Of a DNA stretch of 64,000 nucleotides, positions 1 through 9,752 are shown one piece after another. How positions within the stretch are numbered: position 1 is the first letter of the stretch; each line of letters opens with the position of its first letter. The notes beneath the pieces are model-generated. The model ran no database searches and was not told where the DNA came from. It worked only from the letters and a program-made list of their open reading frames with translations. Origin of the DNA: an uncultured Scytonema sp. (GTDB lineage Bacteria; Cyanobacteriota; Cyanobacteriia; Cyanobacteriales; Nostocaceae); assembly GCA_937873135.1 (NCBI GenBank), contig CALMVQ010000232.1:1-64000 (forward strand), written 5' to 3'. The position numbers and the translations under genes are program-made.

Positions 1-27
1 TTATTCGCGAGATAGCCTCGCGAATAA
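1..27. repeat. palindromic hairpin at left edge
   Basis: Two perfect 11-base arms (TTATTCGCGAG and CTCGCGAATAA) surround a five-base loop. A second hairpin follows at 40-60 (AAATTGGGA / TCCCAATTT, three-base loop). They lie beyond the topA 3' end and may act as terminators, or be intergenic palindromes of the kind common in filamentous cyanobacteria. Neither has a clear T-tract in the topA direction. Confidence 0.6.
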
Positions 28-141
28 TGTGTTTCTGCCAAATTGGGATGCTCCCAATTTATAGACGTGCTGTGGTAGACAGCTTGCATTCCGTTCTTGT
101 TTTTCACTGTCAGGGTGACGGGATTAAAGCGTCTTTACAAT

Positions 142-2796
142 TCATTTTTTTTTGGAGGTTGTCTTTGACGACTTTGTCGTTGACTTGGTACGAGAACTCG
201 TTGTGGATTTACTTGTTTTCCGACTGGATTTAGTACTTTCAGCTTTGCTTGCTAACAAATCGAGGGCTGTAGACATCGTCAGATCTTCTACCGATGTGCC
301 TTCTGGAACACTTACATTAGTTTTGCCATGCTTGATGTAAGGACCGTAGGGTCCGTTATAGATGTTCACAGGTTCACTGTCTTCTGGATGGGCACCCAAT
401 TCGCGTAAAGCTTCTTTCGACTTGCTGCTAGTAGCACTGCGTCCCTTCTTCGGTTCCGACAACAACTCTAAAGCTCGTTCTAAAGAAATTGTTAAAATAT
501 CATCACCTGCTTTTAGGGAACGGTAGTCTTTTCCTTCCTTTCCTTGGTCTTGAACGATGTAGGGACCGTATCGTCCTAAACTAGCTTGAATTTTACCGTT
601 TGTCACGGGATGAACGCCTAATGTCCGGGGTAGAGACAATAGACCAATAGCAATCTCAAGGGTGACGTTTTCTGGTGTAACACCTTTAGGAAGCGAGGCT
701 TGTTTTGGTTTGGGGGTTTCCTCAGACTTTTCACCCAACTGAACATAAGGACCGTAAGGACCCAGGAGTACGTAAATCGGTTCACCAGTTTCGGGATGAA
801 CACCCACTTGATCGGGACCTACGGTTTTTTGCCGTAGCAGGGTTTCGACTTTTTGCGGATCGAGATCTGCTGGAGTTAAGTCTTTAGGAATTGAGGCTGT
901 GACAACACTATCACCGTTTTCTACTTCAATGTATGGACCAAATTTCCCAATCCGGACTTTGGCATCTAAGTTTTCGAGTTCCACTGTCCGGGCAACAATT
1001 GCATCAATTTGGTTTTCCTGTTCCCTCACTAAAGTTTCCAGACCTTTGTCTCCCAGATAAAATTTTTGAAGGTAAGGCAACCAACTCGCTTCACCAGTGG
1101 CAATATCATCTAGGGTTTGCTCCATTTTGGAGGTAAAGCTGAGGTCTACGATATCAGGAAAATGCTTTTCCAACAAGTCAGTGACAGCAAAAGCGGTGAA
1201 TGTGGGTACTAGAGCATTGTTCGTTAATTGAGCGTAATTTTTGTCGATGATGGTACCAATAATGCTGGCGTAGGTACTGGGACGACCGATGCCTTCACTT
1301 TCTAGGGTTTTCACCAAAGTTGCCTCGGTGTATCGAGCTGGAGGTTGAGTTTCGTGAGCGATCGCTTCTAAGTTGAGACAGTCGGGGCGATCGCCGACTT
1401 TTAAGTTTGGCAAGATGACTTCTTGATCTTCGAGTGCGGCTTCCGGATCGTCTGAACCTTCAACATAAGCGCGTAAAAATCCAGGAAAGTCAATGCGTTT
1501 GCCTGAAGAACGGAAACCAGCATCTTCCACTTGTAGCTGCACAGTGATTTGTGTTTGGCGGCAATCAGCCATTTGGCTGGCGACAGTGCGCTTCCAAATT
1601 AAATCGTATAGTTGTAGTTCCCGAGCGCTTAAACCAGTTTCTTGAGGAGTGCGGAAGGTGCTTCCTGCTGGACGAATAGCTTCGTGTGCTTCTTGTGCGC
1701 CTTTGGATTTGGTCGTGTATTGTCTGGGTTGTGGACTGAGGTATTGTTTGCCATAGAGTTGTTCTACACAAGTCCGGGCAGCGGTAATTGCTTGATCTGA
1801 CAAATGCACCGAATCTGTACGCATATAGGTAATGTAACCCTGCTCGTACAAATTTTGAGCGATTCGCATTGTGTCTCGTGCTGAGAGACGCAGTTTTCGG
1901 TTCGATTCTTGTTGTAGAGTTGAGGTCGTAAACGGTGGGGCGGGTTTGCGCGTGACGGGACGTTCTTCTAAGTCTTTGACTTCCCAAGTTTTCCCGCTTA
2001 GGCGTTCAGTGAGGGCTTGTGCTTCCGTTTCCCCAAGTAAGATCACGTTGCGATTTGCTGATATTTGCCCGGTAGCTGGGTCAAAATCCGAGCCAGTTGC
2101 TAGCCTAGTTCCTCCTAATGTAACCAGTATGGAGATAAATGGCTGTCTTGGCGTTGAAGTTGGAGGGGTCAAAGTAGATTTTAAATCCCAGTACGTACCT
2201 TCGTGGAAGGCACGACGCTGGCGTTCTCGATTCACTAAAACCCTAACGGCTACTGATTGCACGCGCCCAGCCGATAATCCCCAAGCAATTTTTTTCCACA
2301 GTAAGGGAGATAAGGTATAGCCTACTAGTCGATCCAAAATTCGCCGCGTTTCTTGAGCACGAACTAACTGTTCGTCGATGTCACGACAGTTTTTCAGCGC
2401 ACTTTTGATAGCCTCGGAGGTAATTTCGTGAAACACCATCCGCTTCGTTGGCACTTTCGGCTTGAGTAACTGGTATAAATGCCAAGAAATACTTTCTCCT
2501 TCGCGATCTTCGTCTGTTGCCAAAATGAGTTGATCTGAGTCTTTCAACGCTTCTTTTAGCTGAGTAACAATTTTCTTTTTATCTTTGGGAACGACGTACA
2601 CAGGTTCAAAATGGGCATCTACATTTACCCCAAGCTGCGCCCATTTTTCCTCTTTAACAGCAGCAGGAATTTCACTAGCCGACTGAGGAAGATCCCGTAC
2701 ATGACCCATTGATGCTTCTACCCGATAACCTGCGGGCAGGTAGTTGCGAATAGTACGAGCTTTGGTAGGAGATTCGACGATGACGAGAGTTGACAT
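142..2796 (-). CDS. topA: DNA topoisomerase I
   Basis: Type IA topoisomerase that relaxes negative supercoils by cutting and passing one strand. The 884-residue product opens with the TOPRIM fold (IVESPTKA near residue 7, DEDREGE near 95-101). The active-site region is YITYMRTDSV, with the catalytic Tyr near residue 324 as in the E. coli enzyme. The last about 230 residues hold three GxYGPY(I/V)-type repeats and a Lys/Ser/Thr-rich basic tail, which is typical of cyanobacterial TopA in place of the zinc fingers of E. coli. Family length fits. Its promoter must lie in the long spacer to the right; no co-directional neighbour is present. Confidence 0.97.
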   Translation of the reverse strand: MSTLVIVESPTKARTIRNYLPAGYRVEASMGHVRDLPQSASEIPAAVKEEKWAQLGVNVDAHFEPVYVVPKDKKKIVTQLKEALKDSDQLILATDEDREGESISWHLYQLLKPKVPTKRMVFHEITSEAIKSALKNCRDIDEQLVRAQETRRILDRLVGYTLSPLLWKKIAWGLSAGRVQSVAVRVLVNRERQRRAFHEGTYWDLKSTLTPPTSTPRQPFISILVTLGGTRLATGSDFDPATGQISANRNVILLGETEAQALTERLSGKTWEVKDLEERPVTRKPAPPFTTSTLQQESNRKLRLSARDTMRIAQNLYEQGYITYMRTDSVHLSDQAITAARTCVEQLYGKQYLSPQPRQYTTKSKGAQEAHEAIRPAGSTFRTPQETGLSARELQLYDLIWKRTVASQMADCRQTQITVQLQVEDAGFRSSGKRIDFPGFLRAYVEGSDDPEAALEDQEVILPNLKVGDRPDCLNLEAIAHETQPPARYTEATLVKTLESEGIGRPSTYASIIGTIIDKNYAQLTNNALVPTFTAFAVTDLLEKHFPDIVDLSFTSKMEQTLDDIATGEASWLPYLQKFYLGDKGLETLVREQENQIDAIVARTVELENLDAKVRIGKFGPYIEVENGDSVVTASIPKDLTPADLDPQKVETLLRQKTVGPDQVGVHPETGEPIYVLLGPYGPYVQLGEKSEETPKPKQASLPKGVTPENVTLEIAIGLLSLPRTLGVHPVTNGKIQASLGRYGPYIVQDQGKEGKDYRSLKAGDDILTISLERALELLSEPKKGRSATSSKSKEALRELGAHPEDSEPVNIYNGPYGPYIKHGKTNVSVPEGTSVEDLTMSTALDLLASKAESTKSSRKTSKSTTSSRTKSTTKSSKTTSKKK

Positions 2797-4038
2797 GGAA
2801 ATTACAAAAAAGAATAGCTGCTAGGCTAAATAGTCAATTTGATATCAACAGCGAGATATCAAGCTAGAAACCACACTTAAAGAAAAGAGAATTAGTCTTC
2901 ATACAACCTGTTTACTTTCCAGGATGCAGAAACTCTCTGACTTAGAACATTAAGCTTAGAGCATAGCTGTTCAAAGGAGACTAATCCTTCAGGTGGAAAG
3001 GGTAAGGGAAGCAAGAGTGTTAATCGGTTATTTCAATCTTTAACTCATCTGTGGCACAATTGACGACTATTGTTTTCAAAATTCCCCTCCAATTTCTGTT
3101 GGCTGTGCCAAAATTAAATCAAATTCGAGAGCTTTGGGGATGTTGAGCGTGTACCAATTCTTCAAAAGTTTTTACCCTAATCTATGAAACCAGGCGATTT
3201 ATATTCCCTATAGCAGTTGGGTGATGCGAAGCAAGGGAGAGTAGTAGCCTCAAGAAGGGTAATGGAAAATCCCATTCCTTGTAGGCCTGGAGGAAGCTAA
3301 GTAATAATTAATACAACACCCTCGACAGAATCAACTCGATACTAAGAGCGAATTCTTGGTGTAAGGAGTAAAGTTTTTATGCTAGCATACATCTAGAGGT
3401 CGAGAAATTAATCAACGCGATCATGTTTTTGTTTTGATCAATAACTGCAAGCGCCTCGCCCAGATGAAAGTCTCTGCATACTAAGTAAGCAACCCATCCG
3501 ACAACATGACACAAGAAGAACTTCGCGAAGTATCTTCTGAATATTTTATTTTAACATGAGTTCAACTGCCTACCGATAGAGAAACGGATCGCGGACGGGG
3601 TTTGAATTGTGTGGAAATGAAATCAGAAACTGCATTTATCAGCCCTTCGGGCAAGGCAGAGGGCAGAGGGCAGAGGGCAGAAGGTAAGAAAAAAGTTTTA
3701 ATAAGACAGAACTTGGAAAACTGTTGTCAGAATTTTAGAATGAAGAAATAGTTCCCAAAAAATAATGAGTATAATTAAGTACACAAAGCTGTTGATTTCT
3801 GTCGAAATCAAGAAATAGCAGATTGGTAGATAACCGATCTGCTTGTCTGTATTTGGTGTAGAGATGCGCTGTTTTAAACGTCTGTTGTGTTCCTTGCATC
3901 CCTTGTGGAACGGGCTTAACGCCGCTTTTTCTATAAGATTGAGAAATCGCTAAATATATGCTCTCGCAACTTCACTCCTAAGACAATAGAATTAACATAG
4001 TCAGCTAGAATGTCTAATAGCCAAAACCTAAACAAATC
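2797..4038. other. 1.2-kb spacer without an intact gene
   Basis: The divergent topA and ndhB promoters must be here. I find no convincing gene. A minus-strand stretch around 3060-3165 reads like short coding remnants (for example NWYTLNIPKALEFD) but is broken by stops and frame changes, so it may be a decayed gene. A heptamer tandem repeat lies at 3655-3681. Confidence 0.5.
3655..3681. repeat. tandem GGGCAGA heptamer repeat
   Basis: About four head-to-tail copies of the heptamer GGGCAGA. This is a short tandemly repeated repetitive (STRR) sequence of the kind known from Nostoc-type genomes, here about 350 bases upstream of ndhB. Confidence 0.75.
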
Positions 4039-5592
4039 ATGGACTTTGCTAGTCTTGCATCCCAATTAAATGCGGGAAGAATTTTGCCAGAGGGGATAGT
4101 GATTATCACCCTCTTAGGGGTTTTGATTGTTGACTTAATTTTGGGGCGTACATCCTCGCGCTGGATTGGATATTTAGCGATCGCAGGTTTACTTGCTTCC
4201 ATTGTCACCTTGTACTATCAATGGAATAGTACCAATCCCATCTCCTTTGGCGGTGCTTTCAATAGTGACGACCTCAGTATCGTCTTTCGCGGTATTGTCG
4301 CTTTGTCAAGTGCGGTTACTATTTTGATGTCGATTCGTTATATCGAACAAAGTGGTACTGCTTTAGCAGAATTCATTGTAATTTTGCTGACTGCTACTTT
4401 AGGAGGGATGTTTTTGTCCGGGGCTAGTGAGTTAGTAATGATTTTCATCTCTCTAGAAACCCTGAGTATCTCTTCTTATTTGCTCACAGGTTATACCAAA
4501 CGCGACCCTCGGTCGAATGAAGCGGCGCTGAAATACTTATTGATTGGCGCTTCAAGTACGGCAATATTTTTGTATGGGGTGTCACTACTCTACGGTTTAT
4601 CAGGTGGACAGACTGAACTGAGTGCGATCGCCAACGGAATTGCCACAGCTGGTGTTGGTCAATCACTAGGTTTGGTCATTGCCCTTGTATTTGTGATTGC
4701 TGGGATCGGCTTCAAAATCTCTGCTGCGCCTTTCCACCAGTGGGCACCAGACGTTTATGAAGGTGCGCCTACTCCGGTTATTGCATTTTTATCTGTCGGT
4801 TCCAAAGCAGCTGGGTTTGCCCTAGCAATTCGCTTACTGACGACTGCTTTCCCTCTCCTTGCTTATGAGTGGAGGTTTGTCTTCACCGCCCTCGCCGTTC
4901 TTAGCATGATTTTGGGTAATGTCGTCGCTCTTACCCAAACCAGTATGAAACGGATGCTAGCATATTCATCTATTGCCCAAGCTGGGTTTGTGATGATAGG
5001 TTTAATTGCTGGCTCTGAAGCTGGATATTCCAGTATGATTTTCTATCTACTGATCTATCTGTTTATGAACTTGTGTGGTTTTACCTGTATCATACTGTTT
5101 TCTCTACGAACAGGAACTGACCAAATTGCCGAATACTCAGGTTTGTATCAGAAAGACCCTCTCTTAACTCTGGGGTTAAGCATTTCTCTGCTTTCTTTGG
5201 GTGGTATTCCTCCATTAGCTGGGTTTTTCGGTAAGATTTACTTGTTCTGGGCTGGTTGGCAGGCTGGTCTCTATAGATTAGTTTTACTGGGTTTAATCAC
5301 TAGTGTCATCTCTATCTACTACTACATTCGGGTAGTTAAGATGATGGTGGTCAAAGAACCCCAAGAAATGTCTGAGGCAGTAAGTCGTTATCCCGAAATC
5401 AATTGGAATTTACCTGGATTTAGACCTTTGCAAGTTGGGTTGATAATAACTCTGATTGCCACTTCCATTGCTGGAATTTTGTCGAATCCTATATTTACAG
5501 TGGTTAATAATTCCATTGCCCATACAGCAATTTTGCAGCCACCAACGGTTGTTTCTACTCAAGTGAGTGTAGTTGACAAGCAATCCGAGTAA
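4039..5592 (+). CDS. ndhB: NAD(P)H-quinone oxidoreductase subunit 2 (NdhB)
   Basis: Membrane subunit of the photosynthetic NDH-1 complex in the thylakoid, which drives cyclic electron flow and respiration and pumps protons. The 517-residue product is almost entirely transmembrane helices (about 14), with the proton-antiporter family signature in the middle ([22 protein letters not shown] near residues 228-250, then the [12 protein letters not shown] helix). Length matches cyanobacterial NdhB. It is monocistronic: a hairpin terminator follows within 60 bases, ahead of psbA. Confidence 0.97.
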   Translation: MDFASLASQLNAGRILPEGIVIITLLGVLIVDLILGRTSSRWIGYLAIAGLLASIVTLYYQWNSTNPISFGGAFNSDDLSIVFRGIVALSSAVTILMSIRYIEQSGTALAEFIVILLTATLGGMFLSGASELVMIFISLETLSISSYLLTGYTKRDPRSNEAALKYLLIGASSTAIFLYGVSLLYGLSGGQTELSAIANGIATAGVGQSLGLVIALVFVIAGIGFKISAAPFHQWAPDVYEGAPTPVIAFLSVGSKAAGFALAIRLLTTAFPLLAYEWRFVFTALAVLSMILGNVVALTQTSMKRMLAYSSIAQAGFVMIGLIAGSEAGYSSMIFYLLIYLFMNLCGFTCIILFSLRTGTDQIAEYSGLYQKDPLLTLGLSISLLSLGGIPPLAGFFGKIYLFWAGWQAGLYRLVLLGLITSVISIYYYIRVVKMMVVKEPQEMSEAVSRYPEINWNLPGFRPLQVGLIITLIATSIAGILSNPIFTVVNNSIAHTAILQPPTVVSTQVSVVDKQSE

Positions 5593-5624
5593 ATTAGATT
5601 GCTTCCGATACTTCTTTAATTGTT

Positions 5625-5646
5625 GAGACGCGAGCGATCGCGTCTC
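5625..5646 (+). terminator. terminator after ndhB
   Basis: A perfect 9-base stem (GAGACGCGA / TCGCGTCTC) with loop GCGA is followed by TTCTATTAT. It lies 32 bases beyond the ndhB stop and separates ndhB from psbA. Confidence 0.65.
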
Positions 5647-5715
5647 TTCTATTATAAGTTAATTTTATATAAAAAAACCTGATAGGTATCATGACTAAAG
5701 GTAATCAAAGACCCC

Positions 5716-5745
5716 TTGCTTTTGTAAAGGAATGTAAACTATTAT
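5716..5745 (+). promoter_or_regulatory. putative psbA promoter
   Basis: A -35-like TTGCTT (5716-5721) and a -10-like TATTAT (5740-5745) are separated by 18 bases, 62 bases before the psbA start. This predicts a leader of about 55 bases, usual for cyanobacterial psbA. Assignment is by position and consensus only. Confidence 0.5.
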
Positions 5746-5807
5746 GAATTCAAGCGAAACTAAAAGTCGCCTAACATACATAACCAACTCAAGCAATTAT
5801 AAAAACA

Positions 5808-6890
5808 ATGACAGCAACCTTACAACAGCGCAGCAGCGCCAATGTATGGGACAAGTTCTGCGAATGGATCACCAGCACCTCTAACCGGATCTACATCGGT
5901 TGGTTCGGCGTATTGATGATTCCAACCCTACTTGCCGCTACCATCTGCTTCTTAATCGCCTTTATCGCCGCACCTCCAGTTGATATCGACGGTATCCGCG
6001 AACCAGTAGCAGGTTCACTAATCTATGGAAACAACATCATCTCCGGTGCAGTTGTTCCAAGCTCCAACGCAATTGGTTTACACTTCTATCCAATTTGGGA
6101 AGCAGCATCCTTAGATGAGTGGTTGTACAATGGTGGTCCATACCAACTAGTCGTATTCCACTTCTTAATCGGAATATTCTGCTACATGGGACGTGAGTGG
6201 GAATTATCCTACCGTCTAGGAATGCGTCCTTGGATTTGCGTAGCATACAGCGCACCAGTGGCAGCAGCAACCGCAGTCTTCTTCATCTACCCCATCGGAC
6301 AAGGTTCATTCAGCGATGGAATGCCCTTAGGAATCAGTGGTACATTCAACTTCATGTTAGTGTTCCAAGCAGAACATAACATCTTGATGCACCCCTTCCA
6401 CCAACTAGGTGTAGCAGGCGTATTCGGTGGCGCACTGTTCAGTGCAATGCACGGTTCATTGGTAACCTCTTCACTGGTACGTGAAACAACCGAAACTGAG
6501 TCACAGAACTACGGTTACAAATTTGGTCAAGAAGAAGAAACCTACAACATCGTAGCAGCACACGGTTACTTTGGTCGGTTAATCTTCCAATACGCATCAT
6601 TCAACAACAGCCGTTCACTGCACTTCTTACTCGCCGCTTGGCCAGTAGTGGGCATCTGGTTCACCTCTTTGGGTGTATCAACAATGGCATTCAACTTGAA
6701 CGGTTTCAACTTCAACTCGAGTGTGATTGATTCTCAAGGTCGCGTCATCAGCACCTGGGCAGACATCATCAACCGCGCTAACTTGGGTATGGAAGTGATG
6801 CACGAGCGCAACGCTCACAACTTCCCTCTCGACTTGGCTGCTGGTGAATCCACACCTGTTGCACTCAGCGCACCTGCTATCAACGGTTAA
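5808..6890 (+). CDS. psbA: photosystem II reaction centre protein D1
   Basis: D1 binds most redox cofactors of photosystem II and ligates the Mn4CaO5 cluster. All key residues are present in the 360-residue product: Tyr161 (YZ), Asp170, Glu189, His190, His198, His332, Glu333, His337, Asp342 and Ala344. The C-terminal extension after Ala344 (16 residues) would be removed by CtpA. Residue 130 is Glu ([10 protein letters not shown]), the form associated in other cyanobacteria with the high-light D1 isoform; low-light D1 has Gln130. Cyanobacteria usually carry several psbA copies. No strong Shine-Dalgarno is visible, which is common for this gene. Confidence 0.99.
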   Translation: MTATLQQRSSANVWDKFCEWITSTSNRIYIGWFGVLMIPTLLAATICFLIAFIAAPPVDIDGIREPVAGSLIYGNNIISGAVVPSSNAIGLHFYPIWEAASLDEWLYNGGPYQLVVFHFLIGIFCYMGREWELSYRLGMRPWICVAYSAPVAAATAVFFIYPIGQGSFSDGMPLGISGTFNFMLVFQAEHNILMHPFHQLGVAGVFGGALFSAMHGSLVTSSLVRETTETESQNYGYKFGQEEETYNIVAAHGYFGRLIFQYASFNNSRSLHFLLAAWPVVGIWFTSLGVSTMAFNLNGFNFNSSVIDSQGRVISTWADIINRANLGMEVMHERNAHNFPLDLAAGESTPVALSAPAING

Positions 6891-6898
6891 TCATCAAC

Positions 6899-6957
6899 AG
6901 ACGCGACATGTCGCGTCTTTGCACAACGAAGCGTCCTCTAGTGAGAGGGCGTTTTTT
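6899..6957 (+). terminator. tandem terminator hairpins after psbA
   Basis: A perfect 20-base palindrome lies at 6899-6918 (AGACGCGACA / TGTCGCGTCT). A second hairpin at 6932-6951 (CGTCCTCT / AGAGGGCG, loop AGTG) runs straight into six T residues (6952-6957). The second is a textbook intrinsic terminator for psbA. Confidence 0.85.
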
Positions 6958-7010
6958 GTTTGTATTGTCATCACCTCTTTGACTTCCCTACTAGAAGTAG
7001 TTTAAATTTT

Positions 7011-7328
7011 TTATTTTTCCTTTACGTCTGCCTTATTAGGCCCAGGAAGCCAATCAGGGGTGTAAATAGAGTCTTTTGCTTCTACGCGTCCACTGATAGT
7101 TGCTGCTACACCGCATAAGATCACTATCACCTGTGCAATATCTTGACCATAATATACAGGCTGTTTATTTATAAATTGATCGACGTCCTTTCCTATAATT
7201 GGAGCTATAGCTGCTACTGTTGTAAAAACAATGCTCCAAACTGTTCTACTGGCAAAAATACTTTTAGCTTGACTGACATTGGATACTTGTAGGTCAGAAT
7301 TTTGAGGTTGTGAAGTTTTGGTAGTCAT
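7011..7328 (-). CDS. small membrane protein, holin-like
   Basis: This 105-residue product has a polar N-terminus and two hydrophobic segments (around residues 28-46 and 65-80). The second ends in a GRVEAK-type turn and is followed by a charged, Pro-rich tail. The layout (SRTVWSIV... first helix, AATISGRVEAK after the second) resembles phage-type holin or holin-like proteins, but no lysis or phage gene is adjacent. It ends 120 bases downstream of psbA on the opposite strand. Function is not established; the holin resemblance is an inference from pattern only. Confidence 0.55.
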   Translation of the reverse strand: MTTKTSQPQNSDLQVSNVSQAKSIFASRTVWSIVFTTVAAIAPIIGKDVDQFINKQPVYYGQDIAQVIVILCGVAATISGRVEAKDSIYTPDWLPGPNKADVKEK

Positions 7329-7592
7329 GATTGTTGGTCTTTATAGTTCTAAATTTTTATAGGAGTTAGAGATATAGTGATAGTATGAGATTCACTGTTA
7401 AAGAGTACAGTTTCGGAAATTGTTTCAAGAATGTCACTATCAGTCGCTTCTGCCGATAAAAGCGTTTCTACCTGAACTCACTAACATTCATCTTTAAAGG
7501 TTATTTTTCTAAATTAAGTACAATATATTATTTTTATCCGTAAAAATTAAGTATTCGAGCAGACTTAAGCTACTCAACCGAACCGTATTGAG

Positions 7593-7622
7593 TGTAGAGA
7601 CACGAAATTTCACGTCTCTACA
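7593..7622. repeat. palindromic repeat at the 3' end of the histidine kinase gene
   Basis: Arms TGTAGAGAC and GTCTCTACA flank a CGAAATTTC core. The hairpin overlaps the stop codon of the minus-strand kinase at 7618, so it could serve in transcription termination. It belongs to a palindrome class frequent in Nostocales spacers. Confidence 0.6.
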
Positions 7623-9027
7623 AGGGTTGACTTTGGTAAAGTGAACTAAAAGGGATTTTAATCACAAATTCTGTCCCTTCTCCTGGAGTAGAGACACAGG
7701 TAAGGTGTCCACCATGTTTTTCGACTATAATCTGGTAGCTTACTGATAGACCTAATCCAGTGCCTTTACCTGTAGGTTTAGTGGTAAAAAATGGGTCGAA
7801 TAACTTTGAGCGCACTTCTTCATTCATTCCCGAACCGTTATCAGCGATAGTTATGGCTACCCATTTTTCATCAACGACCTCAGTACAAATACGAATCTGA
7901 GGAACTATCATTTGCCCTTTGTCATTTGTCCTTTGTTTACAGTTATTTCCTAATGACAAATGACTCAAGAGAAATGTCTCTTCAAGAGCATCAATAGCAT
8001 TATTGATGACATTCATAAACACTTGGTTGAGTTGACTTGGATAGCAAGTCACATTCGGCAGTTGTCCATATTCTTTGATAACTGTGATTTCTAGACAGTT
8101 GTGTGTAGCTTGCAAACGGTGTTTCAAAATCATGAGAGTACTGTCAATTCCTTCGTGGATATTGACTTTTTTCAAATCGGCTTCATCAAGACGAGAGAAG
8201 TTTCGTAGAGATCTAACAATGTCTCGAATGCGTTCTGTTCCTACACTCATTGAATGAAGAAGTTTATTCAAGTCTTGTAGTATAAAATCTAAGTCTAAGA
8301 CTTCTAGTTGCTCTTGTATTTCTTGAGGAGGATTTGGATAGTATTGTAGATAAAGTTGCACCAAATTAAGTAAATTATGAGTATATTGCTGGGTGTATAC
8401 GAGATTGCCTTGGATAAAGTTAATGGGGTTATTGATTTCATGAGCAACACCAGCAACCATCTGACCTAAGCTGGACATTTTTTCAGTTTGAATAACTTGA
8501 GTTTGGGCGAGTTGCAGTTCAGCTAGTGTTTTTTTGAGGGCATTTGTACGTTCCTCAACTCGGCATTCTAAAGCTTCATTAGCTTTTGATAGTTCTTCTT
8601 CTACCTGTTTGCGTCTAGTAACTTCTTTTGCTAACTCGTCTATTTTTTTGTTGAGTAAGATAAAATTGCTACTGGCGATCGCTTTATTTTCCAAGCGTAA
8701 GAGAATCAAAGTTGAGGTTTCAGGAGACCAAGGTTGAATGACTGCTCCTTGACAACGAAACATTAATGTTTGTCCATTATTCTTGCTTAAAGTGAAAGAA
8801 CCAAGAACCATTGCTCTGCTTCTTGAACATGCTTGTATGTAATTTTCAATTTTGTTGGCAGGCTCTGTTAAAATCTCAAAGAGCGTTCTCCCTTGGAGTT
8901 CCTTCCAGCGTAACCCCAGCATACCTACGACCGATTGATTGATTGCTAATATTTCACCCTTACCATCTACTAAGAGTGAAGGTTCTGGCAAAACTCTAGC
9001 AAGTTCAAGAAATTGTTCCGGAGTCAT
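7618..9027 (-). CDS. PAS-domain sensor histidine kinase
   Basis: Soluble sensor kinase of 469 residues: PAS domain (about 1-110), a coiled coil (about 125-190), and HisKA with the phospho-accepting His196 in [13 protein letters not shown]. The HATPase domain follows, with N box [12 protein letters not shown] and G boxes ADNGSGMN and [14 protein letters not shown]. There are no transmembrane segments. The catalytic core closely resembles the C-terminus of the 1878-residue kinase at 14116-19752, so the two are paralogous modules. A repeat-derived insertion sits in the HATPase loop (see 7907-7966). The upstream neighbour at 9204-9752 is on the same strand and may be co-transcribed. No receiver domain is encoded nearby. 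Confidence 0.92.
   Translation of the reverse strand: MTPEQFLELARVLPEPSLLVDGKGEILAINQSVVGMLGLRWKELQGRTLFEILTEPANKIENYIQACSRSRAMVLGSFTLSKNNGQTLMFRCQGAVIQPWSPETSTLILLRLENKAIASSNFILLNKKIDELAKEVTRRKQVEEELSKANEALECRVEERTNALKKTLAELQLAQTQVIQTEKMSSLGQMVAGVAHEINNPINFIQGNLVYTQQYTHNLLNLVQLYLQYYPNPPQEIQEQLEVLDLDFILQDLNKLLHSMSVGTERIRDIVRSLRNFSRLDEADLKKVNIHEGIDSTLMILKHRLQATHNCLEITVIKEYGQLPNVTCYPSQLNQVFMNVINNAIDALEETFLLSHLSLGNNCKQRTNDKGQMIVPQIRICTEVVDEKWVAITIADNGSGMNEEVRSKLFDPFFTTKPTGKGTGLGLSVSYQIIVEKHGGHLTCVSTPGEGTEFVIKIPFSSLYQSQPL
7907..7966. repeat. dispersed inverted repeat inside kinase CDS
   Basis: Arms GTCATTTGTC (7921-7930) and GACAAATGAC (7955-7964), with more TTTGCCC/TTTGTCC sequence, are typical of intergenic filler repeats. 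Here they are translated in frame as about 20 residues between the N box and the next strand of the HATPase domain. Confidence 0.6.
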
Positions 9028-9203
9028 ATGGTCGATTGTGTAAGAATTTGACTACCGTTGCAGATATGCTTTAAGTTTAGATCGAGAAATCAGCTTATTA
9101 CTGAAGATTTTACAGAGCTAGAGTAAGAATCCTTAGACTGCCCTAAAGGTACTTGAGCAACTAAGAATCCCACTTGCTTCCAGGCGTAAGATTGTCAAAC
9201 GAC

Positions 9204-9752
9204 TTATATTCCACCGAAATATTCTCGACCTGCCGCATCTTCTGATTCTTCTGTGGGTTTTAAGTAAACAACCACTTTGCATCGACTATCCCCTTGTGCC
9301 AGAGTTTCTTGCAACTCTACCTTCGCATATCCCAGATTATCAGCAGCAATAGTCCCAAAAACATTTGAAGTCATCATACACATAGCCGGGCGATCATTCA
9401 CTTGTTCGGCAAATGGACACACACGGTTGCCAAAGACAATCTTTTCATCATTTTCCTCAATAATGTAAAAACCTCCTTGAATTCTTCTCTTTAAATCAAC
9501 TAAAACATCAGCAACTTGCTGGCGGGAAAGGTTTGAGACTTCCAAGCCAGATCTGTAATCTTGGTTTATCTGCCTACCCATGCTTTGACCAACTACGCTA
9601 ATAAATCCTGAGGCTTCTTGTAACCCAACCACATCTTGTAAAGTGCCTGATAATTCTCGAATCAATGTTCGTAAAAACAAATCGCGTTCCAAAGGAACAT
9701 TGAGAGTATTTACCGAGTGCTTAAGAGACGTGTTCATAAATGTTGAAACCAT
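9204..9752 (-). CDS. methanogen output domain 1 (MetOD1)-like sensor protein
   Basis: The 182-residue soluble product resembles the small MetOD1 domain family found in archaeal and cyanobacterial signalling proteins. The C-terminal half has conserved cysteines ([10 protein letters not shown], then [12 protein letters not shown], then SRCKVVVYL), which suggest a metal or redox site. It lies upstream of, and on the same strand as, the PAS histidine kinase, with a 176-base gap, so the two may form a sensor pair. The family assignment is from recalled sequence pattern; the ligand is unknown. Confidence 0.65.
   Translation of the reverse strand: MVSTFMNTSLKHSVNTLNVPLERDLFLRTLIRELSGTLQDVVGLQEASGFISVVGQSMGRQINQDYRSGLEVSNLSRQQVADVLVDLKRRIQGGFYIIEENDEKIVFGNRVCPFAEQVNDRPAMCMMTSNVFGTIAADNLGYAKVELQETLAQGDSRCKVVVYLKPTEESEDAAGREYFGGI

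Noticed and set aside
1565-1987. 140-codon minus-strand ORF inside topA
   Set aside because: It is a frame shadow of the well-supported topoisomerase gene.
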